A stretch of 64,000 nt of DNA, taken from assembly GCA_964550025.1 (NCBI GenBank), contig CAZJYI010000016.1, positions 1 to 64,000 of the forward strand, in the 5' to 3' direction. The notes below the pieces were generated by a model. It had not been told where the DNA came from and did no database searches. It saw nothing but the letters and a program-made list of their open reading frames with translations. The translations under genes and the position numbers were made by a program. Shown one piece after another: positions 9,209 through 18,138 of the stretch. The DNA is from CAZJYI01 sp964550025. GTDB lineage: Bacteria; Verrucomicrobiota; Kiritimatiellia; UBA8416; CAYOBW01. Numbering within the stretch: the stretch's first letter is position 1; each line of letters starts with the position of its first letter.

Positions 9209-12200
9209 TCAATGCCTCAGCAGAAACTCCGGACTGTTGATCAACGACCACGCCAGGTCGATCCACACATCGCGGCCTTTCACCACCCCGTTCTTGGCAT
9301 ACTCTCCCGCCGCCTTCACATCGGCATCCGTGGGAAACCGCGAGAGGATGGTCAGGTAGAGCCGTTCGGCAATCTCGCTCGGACTGCCGCCTGCAGCGAG
9401 CAACGCCGCGAGCTTCGGGCCGGACTGCAGCTTGCTCTGCACGGCGGCCGAATTGAGCACGTACAACCATTGGCGCGAGGCCAGTTCGTTGACGCGCTCG
9501 TTCTCCATCCCCGTGGCCCGCGCCGAACGCCCGAACAACGTCAGGGAGGAACTGGTTATGCTGCCGTCCGCCACCGCCACCGCGGGCATGTCCCTGGGAA
9601 TGTAGGTGAATGGTTCCGGAACAGCGCTGGAGTACAGGTCCGAGCTACCGGTAATCTGGTTGAGCGTGTCCATCAGGACCTCGGCCTCCACACGGCGCAG
9701 CATGTAGCTGGCGAAGTTGGCCGACGCTTCCGGGCTCTTGAACCGCGGGATCGAAGAAAACTGGTAGGCTGTGGACGTGAAGATCAGCCGTTTCAGGTGC
9801 TTCAGGTCGTAGCCGTTCGCGGCCAGTTCCTTCTCCAGGTAGGCCAGGAGCTCGGGATTGCTGGGAGGGTTGTCATCCCGCATGTCGTCCGCCTCGTGGA
9901 TGATGCCGCGCCCCATCGCCCAGGCCCAGGTCCGGTTGACGACGGCCCTGGTGAACCAGGGGTTCTCCGGCCGAATCAGCCAGTCGGCGAATACCTCCCG
10001 GGGATCGCGATTCGGCGGAATCGTGATCTTGCTGCCGTCCGGAAAGACGGCCGCCAGCGGCGCGTTCGGATTCAGAGGCTTGGCCAGCGCCTGGGGGATC
10101 TGGTTACTGACCTTGACCGACTTGTCTACCCCGGCCTGTCCGGGGGCCGTGCTGCCGGCCACGGAGGCCGAGCGAAGGGGGTCCCAGAAGACGACCTCCT
10201 CCTTCCACTCGCTGGTGGGCTTGTAGCCAACCTGTGAGAAAAAGGCGGCCATCCCGGCGCGGCGTTCTTCCGGCCAGGTGTGGACACGCGTGCCCATCAG
10301 GGCCAGGCCCACGGCCGCGATGATGCCCTCCGGGGTCTTACTCTGGATAGCGCGGTAGAAATTGACCGGGCCCACACGGAAATTGCTGCCGCTGGAGGTG
10401 AGAAGCTCGCGAGCGAACTGGTCGTACGGCTTGTTCCGGGCAACGGACTCCCAAATCCAACGGTGATAGGCCTGCGCCGCGTTGGGCCAAACCTTGACCG
10501 GGAACTCCGCCTTGACCCGCAGGATATCGCTCCATCGCATCGCCCAATAGTCGAAGTGTGCCGCCCGATTGAGCAAACGGTCGATCAAGGCGACGCGCTT
10601 GTTCGGATCCGTATCCTGGATGAACGTCCTGGCCTCCTTCGCCGTAGGCAGTTTGCCCGTCAGGTCCAGGAAGGCACGACGAACAAACACCGGGTCGGAA
10701 CAGAGGACCGGCTCGATTCCCATTGACTTCAGTTTCGCGAGGATGATCTCGTCGATCCGGTTCGTGGGCTTCGGCGAATCGGCACACTCCATGAGGCCGG
10801 CCACCTGCTTGGCGGCAGTGAGCCGATACAGTGCGGCCTTGGCCTGTTGAGCCCGGGCGCGCTTGTCGCCGGCGACATTGCGGGCGGCCAGGTACGCAGC
10901 CCGCGTCTTCTGCGCCTCCACCTTCAACGGAGCGGCCACGGCTTCGGCCGCCTGGGCCGCCTTCTCATCCGCTTCGAAGGTCTGCCTGGCCGACGCGATC
11001 CGCTTTTTGAGGTTCGTCAGGGCATCTTCGGACGACTTCTTCCGTTTCCGGGCACGGTCCAACGCCTGCGCAGCGTTGTTTGCTTTGACCAACGCCTGCT
11101 CGAGCACCTTCGCCTTGGGGGCCAAGGCCGCCTTGGCCGTGTTGGCCACCTTGCGTTTGGCGGCCGCCTCCGCGGCGGTCTGCTTGCTGACCGCATCGAG
11201 CTGGAGAAGCTCCTTCGCTGCGTCCCGGGCAGCCTGGTTCGCGGCGGTCGCGGCCGCCGCCTTGGTCCTGGCGGCAGCCAGGGCGGCGTCGGCCGCCTTC
11301 TTCCCTGCCTGCGCCTGGGCCAGCTTCTGCGCTTCGGCCGGTTGCTTCTGTGCGTCGGCCAGTGCTTGTGCCGCGGCCGTGGCCTTGGCCTGTGCCTGCT
11401 GCTCGGCTTTCTGCGCCGCCGTCAGCGCGCCCCCGGCATCCGACGCCGCCTTGCGCTTGGCCGCCGCCTGAGCTGCCACCTGCTTCTTCTGCGCCGCAAT
11501 CTTCTCCAGCTCCGCGGCAGCCTTTTCGGCGGCCGCCAGAGCCGTAGTGGAGGTGGCCACCTGTTTCTTGATGCTCCCCAGCCCCGCTTCGGCCACCTTC
11601 TTCTTCGCCGTCGCCCGCGTCAGTTTCTTCTCCGCGGCCTTAACCTGGGACTGAGCCGCCTTCTCGTCCTGTTGCGTCTTCCCCAACGCGGCCTTTGCGG
11701 CGGCTTCCGGGGGCGTCTTCGCCGCGGCCTTGAGGGTCGTGGTAGCGGCCGCCACCTGCTGTTGCGCCTTGGCCAGAGCGGCATCGGCGGCCTTCTTCTG
11801 CGCTTCGGCTTCCGGGAGATTGGCAATAGCGGCGGTGAGTTGCCCCTGCAAGTTCTGTTCCCCTTGCCGGGCACGTGTCAGGGCAGCCTTGGCCGTGTCG
11901 GCCGCCCGGCGCTTGGCGGCAGCCTGGGTCTGGGCCCGCTTGGCTTCGATGTCGAGCTTGTTGGCCGCACTAGCGGCGGCCCTCGCCTTGGCCTCAGCCT
12001 CCTTGGCTACCCTTTCGGCCGCATCGTACGTCTGCTGCAGCGGTTGCGCGGCCGCCTTGGCCTCGGCCAACGCCTTGTCCAACGGCGGCTTGGCATTGGT
12101 CGCTTCGGTCAGGGCCTTGGCGGCGGCGGGCAGGTTGGCTTCGGCCCGCTGCAGGTCCTTGACGCCCGGCTCGCCCGCCAGGTTCTTCGTCGTCGTGGCC

Positions 12201-14077
12201 TTCTGTCGCTTCGTGGTGGCGTCTTTCTGCGCCTTGGCGTAAGCCACGTCGGCCTTCTTCATGGCGGCCAGCAAAGGAGCAACCGCGGCTTCCGACGCCT
12301 TGGCGTCTTTCTCGGCCGCCTCGTAGGCGGCACGCGCCTGGTCGATCGGGGAACGCTTCTCGGCGGCGGCCTTTTCGGCGGCCGCCAGCGCCGCCTGGGC
12401 CTTGTCCATGGCTGCCTTCGCGGTAGCAACCGCGGTGTCCGCCGCCTTGGCGGCTGTTTCGGCCGCCTGGTGCGCCTGGGTCGCAGCCGCGACCTGCTTG
12501 CGAACATCCGCCACGGCCGCATCAGCGGCCTTTTTCTGCGCGACCGTTTCGGCCAGCTTCTGCGCGGCGGCGTCGGCCTGGTTCTTCGCCACCTGTTGCT
12601 TCTGTTGCGCGTGGGCCATGGCCGCCTTGGCCGCATCGGCGGCCTTGCGCCCTGCGGCCGCCCGGGCCGCGGCCTGCCGGCTCTCCTGCTCGAGCCGGAT
12701 GAGCCCCTTGGCCGCTTCATGCGCCGCCTGGTTCGCCTGGGTCGCGGTCGCGACCCTGTTCCGCGCATTCTGCAGGGCCTGATCGGCAGCCTGTTTCCCG
12801 GCCTGGGCCTCTGCCAGCTTCCGGGCAGCGGCCGCGGCCAGGGCCTGGGCGTGCTGCTCGTCTTGCCGCGCCTGCGCCCGCGCGGCCTCGGGAACGGCGG
12901 CTACCTGTTTCTTGACGTCCGCCAAAACCTGGTCGACGCGTTTCTTGTGGGCGTCCGCTTCGGCCAGCTCCCCGGCAACGGCAGCAACCCGACTCTGCGC
13001 CTGCTGCTCGACCTGCCGTGCCTGGGTCAGGGCGGCCGCGGCATCCGACGCCGTCTTGCGCCTGGCCGCAGCCTGGGCAGCAACCTGCCGCTTGGCCTCG
13101 GCGGTCTTCGCGAAATCCTGGGCCGCCTTCTCGGCGGCCGCGAGCGCGGTCGCGGCGGCAACCGCCTGGTTCCTGGCTTTGACCACGGTTTCGTCGGCAG
13201 TCTTCTTCTCCGCCGTAGCCTGGGCCAGCATCTGCGTGGCGGAGGAGACCTGCTGCCGGGCCTGCTGTTCAGCCTGTTTCGCCTGATCGCACGCAGTCTT
13301 GGCGGCCTCGGCCGCCTTGCGCAAGGCAGCGGCTTCATTCTCCGCTTGCGCCTTCTCGGCCTCCCGGGCGGCCGTGTCGGCGGCTTCAGCCGCGGTGGCA
13401 GACGCAGCCACCCGCTTCTTGGCATTCTCCAGGGCAGCGTCTGCGGTCTTCTTCTGCGTCTGGGCGTTGGTCACTTTCTGCGCGGCCGTCCCGGCCTGTG
13501 TCTGTGCCTGTTGCTCGCCCTGCCGGGCCTGGGCCAATGCGGGCCTGGCCGCGTCAACGGCCTTGCGTTTGGCTTCGGCCTGGGCGCTCGCCTGCCTGGC
13601 CTCGTCTTCGATCCGGCCGGCCGCGGCGGTTTTCGTCCTGGCCGTCGCTTCGGCCTCACGAGCCCCCTTTTCCGCCGCGGCAGCGGCCTGTTGCGCCTTG
13701 ACCAAGGCGGCGTTGGCATCCGCCAGCGCCTTATCCGCGGCAGCCTTGGCGTTGGTTGCGCTGGCCATGGCCTGGGCCGTGGCGACCGACTTGGTCTCGG
13801 CCGGTTTCTGCCGGGCAACCAGTGCGTCAACCTTCTTCTTCGCCTGTTCGGCCTGCTGCCTCTTGACCGTGGCCGCCTTCTGCGCATCAGCGTGTGCAGC
13901 AGCGGCCTTTTGCGCGGCGGCCCTGGCGGCGGTCAGCGCGCCTTGCGCATCCTGGGCCGCTTTCTTTGCCACCGCGGGATCGGCATTGGCCGCGGCGGCT
14001 TCAACCGCGACCAGAGGGACACCCGAGAAAGCCAGTACAGACGCGAGCAGGGGATGGAGAATCATCGTTCTTGTCAT
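9209..14077 (-). CDS. DUF1549/DUF1553 protein with a giant N-terminal Ala/Lys/Gln coiled coil
   Basis: The 1,622-residue product starts at an ATG with GAGGTGA upstream and has a signal peptide (MTRTMILHPLLASVLAFSGVPLVAVEAAA). Residues ~30-1,090 are almost wholly Ala, Lys, Gln, Glu and Arg in coiled-coil-like runs (AAAEKAA, AKQAEQQA types), predicting a very long helical rod. From ~1,100 comes DUF1549 (DEIILAKLKSMGIEP, FVRRAFLDLTGKLPT, RYWAxRW-like DYWAMRW), then DUF1553 (FADWLIRPENPWFTRAVVNRTWAWAMGRGI, AYQFSS) to the C-terminus. The planctomycete-type cytochrome (CxxCH) module often found upstream of DUF1549 is absent. It sits upstream of DUF1501 and PPC genes on the same strand. I infer a surface complex held away from the membrane by the rod. 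Confidence 0.9.
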   Translation of the reverse strand: MTRTMILHPLLASVLAFSGVPLVAVEAAAANADPAVAKKAAQDAQGALTAARAAAQKAAAAHADAQKAATVKRQQAEQAKKKVDALVARQKPAETKSVATAQAMASATNAKAAADKALADANAALVKAQQAAAAAEKGAREAEATARTKTAAAGRIEDEARQASAQAEAKRKAVDAARPALAQARQGEQQAQTQAGTAAQKVTNAQTQKKTADAALENAKKRVAASATAAEAADTAAREAEKAQAENEAAALRKAAEAAKTACDQAKQAEQQARQQVSSATQMLAQATAEKKTADETVVKARNQAVAAATALAAAEKAAQDFAKTAEAKRQVAAQAAARRKTASDAAAALTQARQVEQQAQSRVAAVAGELAEADAHKKRVDQVLADVKKQVAAVPEAARAQARQDEQHAQALAAAAARKLAEAQAGKQAADQALQNARNRVATATQANQAAHEAAKGLIRLEQESRQAAARAAAGRKAADAAKAAMAHAQQKQQVAKNQADAAAQKLAETVAQKKAADAAVADVRKQVAAATQAHQAAETAAKAADTAVATAKAAMDKAQAALAAAEKAAAEKRSPIDQARAAYEAAEKDAKASEAAVAPLLAAMKKADVAYAKAQKDATTKRQKATTTKNLAGEPGVKDLQRAEANLPAAAKALTEATNAKPPLDKALAEAKAAAQPLQQTYDAAERVAKEAEAKARAAASAANKLDIEAKRAQTQAAAKRRAADTAKAALTRARQGEQNLQGQLTAAIANLPEAEAQKKAADAALAKAQQQVAAATTTLKAAAKTPPEAAAKAALGKTQQDEKAAQSQVKAAEKKLTRATAKKKVAEAGLGSIKKQVATSTTALAAAEKAAAELEKIAAQKKQVAAQAAAKRKAASDAGGALTAAQKAEQQAQAKATAAAQALADAQKQPAEAQKLAQAQAGKKAADAALAAARTKAAAATAANQAARDAAKELLQLDAVSKQTAAEAAAKRKVANTAKAALAPKAKVLEQALVKANNAAQALDRARKRKKSSEDALTNLKKRIASARQTFEADEKAAQAAEAVAAPLKVEAQKTRAAYLAARNVAGDKRARAQQAKAALYRLTAAKQVAGLMECADSPKPTNRIDEIILAKLKSMGIEPVLCSDPVFVRRAFLDLTGKLPTAKEARTFIQDTDPNKRVALIDRLLNRAAHFDYWAMRWSDILRVKAEFPVKVWPNAAQAYHRWIWESVARNKPYDQFARELLTSSGSNFRVGPVNFYRAIQSKTPEGIIAAVGLALMGTRVHTWPEERRAGMAAFFSQVGYKPTSEWKEEVVFWDPLRSASVAGSTAPGQAGVDKSVKVSNQIPQALAKPLNPNAPLAAVFPDGSKITIPPNRDPREVFADWLIRPENPWFTRAVVNRTWAWAMGRGIIHEADDMRDDNPPSNPELLAYLEKELAANGYDLKHLKRLIFTSTAYQFSSIPRFKSPEASANFASYMLRRVEAEVLMDTLNQITGSSDLYSSAVPEPFTYIPRDMPAVAVADGSITSSSLTLFGRSARATGMENERVNELASRQWLYVLNSAAVQSKLQSGPKLAALLAAGGSPSEIAERLYLTILSRFPTDADVKAAGEYAKNGVVKGRDVWIDLAWSLINSPEFLLRH

Positions 14078-14282
14078 CGCAAGTCACCTCAGAGAAGCGG
14101 CGCCGAACACGATGTTCGTCCCCGACCCGCCATGCCAGCCACGCCGTCCCACCGGACGGCAACGTGTGTCAGCCCCCGCGCACCGCGCGCTACGCAGACG
14201 CGCAAGAAGGGCCGACACGATGCGCAGTGTACTCAGGTCCGCTCGGATCTGCCAACAGGAGTTTTTGTTTTCTGACGGGATT

Positions 14283-14424
14283 GGGCGCATCTGCGATTCG
14301 GTGCGCAAAACTGGTTTTTCCGCTCGGGACCGCCTCACGGCGGGACTACGAACGATGATGCACCCGTTTGTAGTGCGCTCGTAAGAGCGTCCCCCTCAAC
14401 GCGCACCGAATCGCAGATGCGCCC
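14283..14424. repeat. Long inverted repeat with 24-bp perfect arms
   Basis: GGGCGCATCTGCGATTCGGT plus GCGC at 14283-14306 is exactly complementary to 14401-14424; 94 bp lie between the arms and contain no evident gene. A diverged single arm (20 of 22 positions) is found at 36382-36403. It is possibly a small non-autonomous element or a folded RNA. Confidence 0.8.
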
Positions 14425-14454
14425 GACGGGATTCGCAGGATCTGCGGGACGGGA
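14425..14454 (+). repeat. Dispersed 30-bp repeat (GACGGGATTC...GGGA)
   Basis: This directly abuts the long inverted repeat. The same 30-mer occurs inverted at 60481-60510, matching at about 27 of 30 positions. Confidence 0.7.
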
Positions 14455-14555
14455 GGGCTGACCGCAAAAGCGCGCGGAATTGTCCTCACTGCTATTGTCG
14501 TGAACGGCGAAATGGCGTACGGTTGTCCGGCAAGCACGGAAGTGGAAAGGCTGTC

Positions 14556-14720
14556 ATGATGCGATACGTTCTTGGCGGGATGATCGGCGCCGCGATCGGA
14601 GCTTCTTTTGGCTATCTCGGGAGACGTGCCGGCGGCACCTGACCGCTGACCTCCAGTCCCCTGGTAGGGGCTATCATCGGAATGCTGGTCGGGGCCATGC
14701 TTGCCGCGGGGTCGGGTTGA
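14556..14720 (+). CDS. Candidate selenoprotein: DUF6132-like small membrane protein with in-frame TGA
   Basis: Reading from ATG 14556 (GGAAAGG 7 nt upstream) gives 28 codons, a TGA at 14640-14642, then 25 further codons to a TGA at 14718. The whole frame reads as one coherent small membrane protein: a glycine-rich helix (YVLGGMIGAAIGASFGYLG), a loop AGGT-[TGA]-PLTSSP, and a second helix (VGAIIGMLVGAMLAAG). This is the architecture I know for DUF6132 proteins, whose conserved loop is G(S/T)-C-P-(I/L)-T-S-(N/S)-P, so TGA replaces exactly the conserved Cys. A hairpin with GGU in its loop follows at a suitable distance (14655-14672). I infer selenocysteine at residue 29. The alternative is a nonsense-mutated pseudogene. 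Neighbours are not informative. Confidence 0.65.
14640..14672 (+). promoter_or_regulatory. UGA codon plus bacterial SECIS-like hairpin
   Basis: Eighteen nt after the UGA (14640-14642) an apical loop CUGGUA (14661-14666) is closed by six pairs, 14655-14660 with 14667-14672 (A-U, G-C, U-G, C-G, C-G, C-G). A short stem with G/GGU in a small loop roughly 16-37 nt past UGA is the known bacterial SECIS layout recognised by SelB. Whether this genome encodes SelA, SelB and tRNA-Sec cannot be seen here. Confidence 0.55.
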
Positions 14721-14751
14721 GGAAACCGGATCGCACGTGCTGCGACGGTTC

Positions 14752-17700
14752 TCATTGCCGCTCTTTCCCTTCGCCCTCCATGCAGTGTACCGTTCCGTCC
14801 GTCGAACACAGGAACAGCCGCCCCTCGACGGCCGCCAGGCTGTCCCACTCGGGCGGCGAGTCCAGCTTGTACTCCGCAAGTTTGCGCCCATCCGTGGCGG
14901 AAGCCGCCCAGAGCACACCGCCCATGCGGCCTTCGTAGGCCTTGGCCAGGTCGCCCTCCGGAAAGACCGCCGGCGTGCCGGCCACGAACAGGATATCACC
15001 CGCCAGCACGATGGCCTTGCCCGTCAGCGGGATCTTCGTCTGCCAACGTTCTTCGTAGCCGCGTTGCGCCGCCCGTTCCGGTTGGTCGTCCGAAAGCTCG
15101 CCGGCAAACAGCGTGTAAGCGTTCTTCCGGACGTCGTACGTGGTATAGCGTCCCGGCGGGTAGCCCCGGACTTCATAGTAACGTGAGCCGTCCATGATCA
15201 CGATGTCCCCCCGCACGCCCAGCTTGGCGGTCCAACGGTCATAATAGAGCTCGGTATCGACCGTCCAGAAACTGCGGTGATGCGGGGTACTCTCGGTGAA
15301 ACCATGGGTTGTGATCAGGTGCGGCAGGATACGTTCGCCGGGCTCGGGAGTGCCGAGGTTCTTATTGAACGCCTGGTGGCGCAGGAACAGGTGTTCGCCC
15401 CTGGCCGACAGCACGTCGCCCTTGTTTCCCTGTACCCCCCCTGCCCCTGTGCCCCCCAGCGCCGTGATCTTGCTGATGGCCGGGTGCCCGTTCTTGTCGT
15501 AGGGCCCGTACAGATTCCTATGGTAGAGCATCCGGCCGGTCTGCGGGTCGACACCAAAAAGGTGGAGTCCTCCGTCCACGTAAGAGTTCCGGCCCGCCAC
15601 GAAATAGGCAACATCGTCGTTCACCAGTATGCTCCCGCACACCGGCCAGGCGGACTCGACCTGCCCGTATGCGCATATCAACCGGTCCGGCAGCGCGTTG
15701 AACCGCCACGTCAACGCACCGTCCGCCGCCCGCAGGCAGTAGACCCAGCCGTCGTGCGAGCCGAACAGCAGGCGTCCCTCGTGCCAGGTCGGCGGCGTAT
15801 CCACACGTCCACCTGCGACAAAGCGCCATTGCACCTTGCCATCGTCTGCATTCAAAGCGCGCACTGTGTGCGCGTCCACGCCGGCAACGAACACACGGTT
15901 TCCAACAATCACAGGCGGACTGACACGGGTACCCAGTTTCGTCTGCCAAAGGGGGCGAAGTTTCGCTGAAACAGCGGCTTTTGTGCTGCCTCCCCGGCTG
16001 CTATCACGGCGATAGGTCGGCCACTGCTTACTGGCTACTGACAACTGATCACCGATCGCTTCCCCAAATGCGGGACCTTTCGCCAACCTCGGTTTCACCT
16101 CGACACTGGTCGGTTGCCCCGAGGACTTCAGCCCTGTCTCGGAGGACAGCGCATTCAGCGAGATGAGCTGGACCTTGTTGCCGCACGAGCAGGCCGGAGG
16201 GCCGAGATAGAGAAGGCCGTTGCAGGGCAAGTGGCCGATGCCGCACGTGCTCCGCCCCCAGGGCGAAGGAAACTCGCCTGCCCCATCCAACGCCAGGAAG
16301 TCGCTGCCGCCGGTTACCGTATTGATGTACCACCGCTCGGTGATGCGATTCTGGTGGCAGCGATCATGTCCCATGGGGCCGGTCATCTTCTGGGAAAGCG
16401 TCTTGACCGGCTTGCCGGTCAGCGGGTCGTATGCCCTGTTGTTGGCCGTCCAGACAGCCCCGCCGGTCAGGAAGATGTCGGGCGGTTTGTGGTGGTTCAT
16501 GCGCGTCCCGACCGCCCACAGTTGAGCACCGTTCTTTATGGCAAACGCCGTCAGTTTCTGTCCCGCCGCAAGGTAGACGGCCTGGTCTGAAAGCACCAGC
16601 GTGACGGAGTTCCGCCGCGCGTGCGGATGCAGGTAGCTATTGCCGCGCCTGCCGCTGCCGGCCACCTGTGCGGCGGTCTGCAGCGCCGTGCGCCATCGTT
16701 CTTTGCCGGAAGCCCGGTCGAAGCATATCACGGCCCCAAGGGTCGAGTAGACGACGTTGGACCCGCGAACGGCCAATGAAGCCCCCTGGTAGCCGCGTGC
16801 AATCCCTCCTTCTTTCCGCCATAACTCACGCCCCGAACCGGTCTCGATTGCCGCGACCGCACACCTTGGTTCGTCACGATGCTGAATCTCGGGGCTGTAA
16901 GACTCCGGGGAGAATCCGGTTGAGCCGAGCGTGTACCTGCCGCCACCGACAGACGCGGTATCCACCGGATCCCCGACGACAACGAACAACGTGCCCCTGT
17001 CATAGACAAACTCCTGGGTCATCTCGGTCCCGTCGAGCGTATTGAGGACCTCCCCCGTCGCCGCGTCGAGAACCGTGATCGGCGCGTTGAGACCCGGCGT
17101 GCAGTAGACCTTGTCATCGATCGCGACAAGCTGGCGCTGGAGCTGTGAAGGCGTGAGCTTGATGAAGATGTTGGTCGGGTGCCAGTCCGGAAACGGACGG
17201 CGCCACAGTTCGACACCGTTGAACGCGTCACGGCACACGAGAAAGAACTTCCCCGGAAGCGCCGGCTGCTCGACGGAACCATGGTCCTCAATGGAGAACA
17301 GCCTCCCCTTCGCGGATATCATGCTGGTGATAGATGGCAAGCCCAGGTGCGATCGACTCCACACGGGGTCGCTGATCCAATGAAAGTGCCGTGGAGGCCC
17401 AACCACGCTGTCACGCGCGACGGCATTGTTGTCGGCGCCGTGGTGGTGCTGCGGCCATTCGTCGATCGTCTTCGGCCACGGTTTCACCGTCTTCCTGCCG
17501 CCGATCAACGCGATGCCGTTCGGCGCCAGTACGCGCATCACCTCGGCCATCGGCACGTTGCCGAGGTGGTCCGCGACCGCCAGGTTGACGAGGTTGTCCA
17601 CATAGGGCAGACGTTCACCCGACCAGGGCGCAACGGAGACCTTCCCATACAGCCCGAGCGACTGAATGTGCTCTCGAGCGGCGGTCACATCCGCGTCGAG

Positions 17701-17916
17701 TCCGTGCACGACAGAACGATCATCCACATGCATGGCCGCCGTGCGCGTCCCGTCGCCACAGTGGAGATGGACGATCAGCCCACCCTCTTCAATCGGAAGC
17801 GCCGGCGTCGGTTCGCTGGCCGTTCGACTCTCCGCCACGGCTTGGGTCGCCGGGCTCGTTGCGACAATCAATGCGTAACTTATCCCGAGGACAAGTGTTG
17901 CTACGAGTCGTCTCAT
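14752..17916 (-). CDS. Secreted PQQ-type beta-propeller protein with N-terminal methyltransferase-like domain
   Basis: I choose ATG 17916 (MRRLVATLVLGISYALIVATSPATQAVAES), which gives a signal peptide; a 34-residue upstream extension is unlikely. The mature protein opens with a Rossmann segment resembling class I SAM methyltransferases (GLIVHLHCGDGTRTAAMHV, GLDADVTAAREHIQSLGLYG, LAVADHLGNVPMAEVMRVLAPNGIALIGG). This is followed by eight or so PQQ/BamB-like propeller blades (VCRDAFNGVELWRR, LDAATGEVLNTL, AIETGSGRELWRKEGG, CFDRASGKERWRTAL, ALNADDGKVQWRFVAGGRVDTPP, CLRAADGALTWRFNA, YKLDSPPEW). The 1,054-residue length fits the fused type seen in planctomycete-like genomes. An exported methyltransferase domain would lack cytosolic SAM, so it may be a structural relic. 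Confidence 0.82.
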   Translation of the reverse strand: MRRLVATLVLGISYALIVATSPATQAVAESRTASEPTPALPIEEGGLIVHLHCGDGTRTAAMHVDDRSVVHGLDADVTAAREHIQSLGLYGKVSVAPWSGERLPYVDNLVNLAVADHLGNVPMAEVMRVLAPNGIALIGGRKTVKPWPKTIDEWPQHHHGADNNAVARDSVVGPPRHFHWISDPVWSRSHLGLPSITSMISAKGRLFSIEDHGSVEQPALPGKFFLVCRDAFNGVELWRRPFPDWHPTNIFIKLTPSQLQRQLVAIDDKVYCTPGLNAPITVLDAATGEVLNTLDGTEMTQEFVYDRGTLFVVVGDPVDTASVGGGRYTLGSTGFSPESYSPEIQHRDEPRCAVAAIETGSGRELWRKEGGIARGYQGASLAVRGSNVVYSTLGAVICFDRASGKERWRTALQTAAQVAGSGRRGNSYLHPHARRNSVTLVLSDQAVYLAAGQKLTAFAIKNGAQLWAVGTRMNHHKPPDIFLTGGAVWTANNRAYDPLTGKPVKTLSQKMTGPMGHDRCHQNRITERWYINTVTGGSDFLALDGAGEFPSPWGRSTCGIGHLPCNGLLYLGPPACSCGNKVQLISLNALSSETGLKSSGQPTSVEVKPRLAKGPAFGEAIGDQLSVASKQWPTYRRDSSRGGSTKAAVSAKLRPLWQTKLGTRVSPPVIVGNRVFVAGVDAHTVRALNADDGKVQWRFVAGGRVDTPPTWHEGRLLFGSHDGWVYCLRAADGALTWRFNALPDRLICAYGQVESAWPVCGSILVNDDVAYFVAGRNSYVDGGLHLFGVDPQTGRMLYHRNLYGPYDKNGHPAISKITALGGTGAGGVQGNKGDVLSARGEHLFLRHQAFNKNLGTPEPGERILPHLITTHGFTESTPHHRSFWTVDTELYYDRWTAKLGVRGDIVIMDGSRYYEVRGYPPGRYTTYDVRKNAYTLFAGELSDDQPERAAQRGYEERWQTKIPLTGKAIVLAGDILFVAGTPAVFPEGDLAKAYEGRMGGVLWAASATDGRKLAEYKLDSPPEWDSLAAVEGRLFLCSTDGTVHCMEGEGKERQ

Positions 17917-18138
17917 CGTATTCTCCCGCAGAGCTGAGTTCACCGACGCTTCCAGAGCTGTTCGCACGGTTTCCAGAGTACAACGTTCGCGCCCGCCATG
18001 GCCATCGCCATTATGCATGTTGCTGTCTCAATCGTGGGTGTTCTCTGTCGCAAATGGCCGCTGTGGCTTCCTGTAGGAACACGCTACATTCTCTCGCATG
18101 CGTGCCGTTGGCCCGCTGAACAAGGAGAACACGAAGAA

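Noticed and set aside
10847..14275. 1,142-codon plus-strand frame
   Set aside because: It is the antisense of the Ala-rich coiled-coil gene, where GCC/GCG-rich codons keep the reverse frames open; the product is Leu/Arg/Gly low-complexity.
14556..14720. Plain nonsense pseudogene
   Set aside because: Not fully excluded, but both halves keep protein character, the stop is TGA at a conserved Cys and a SECIS-like hairpin follows; kept as candidate selenoprotein with moderate confidence.
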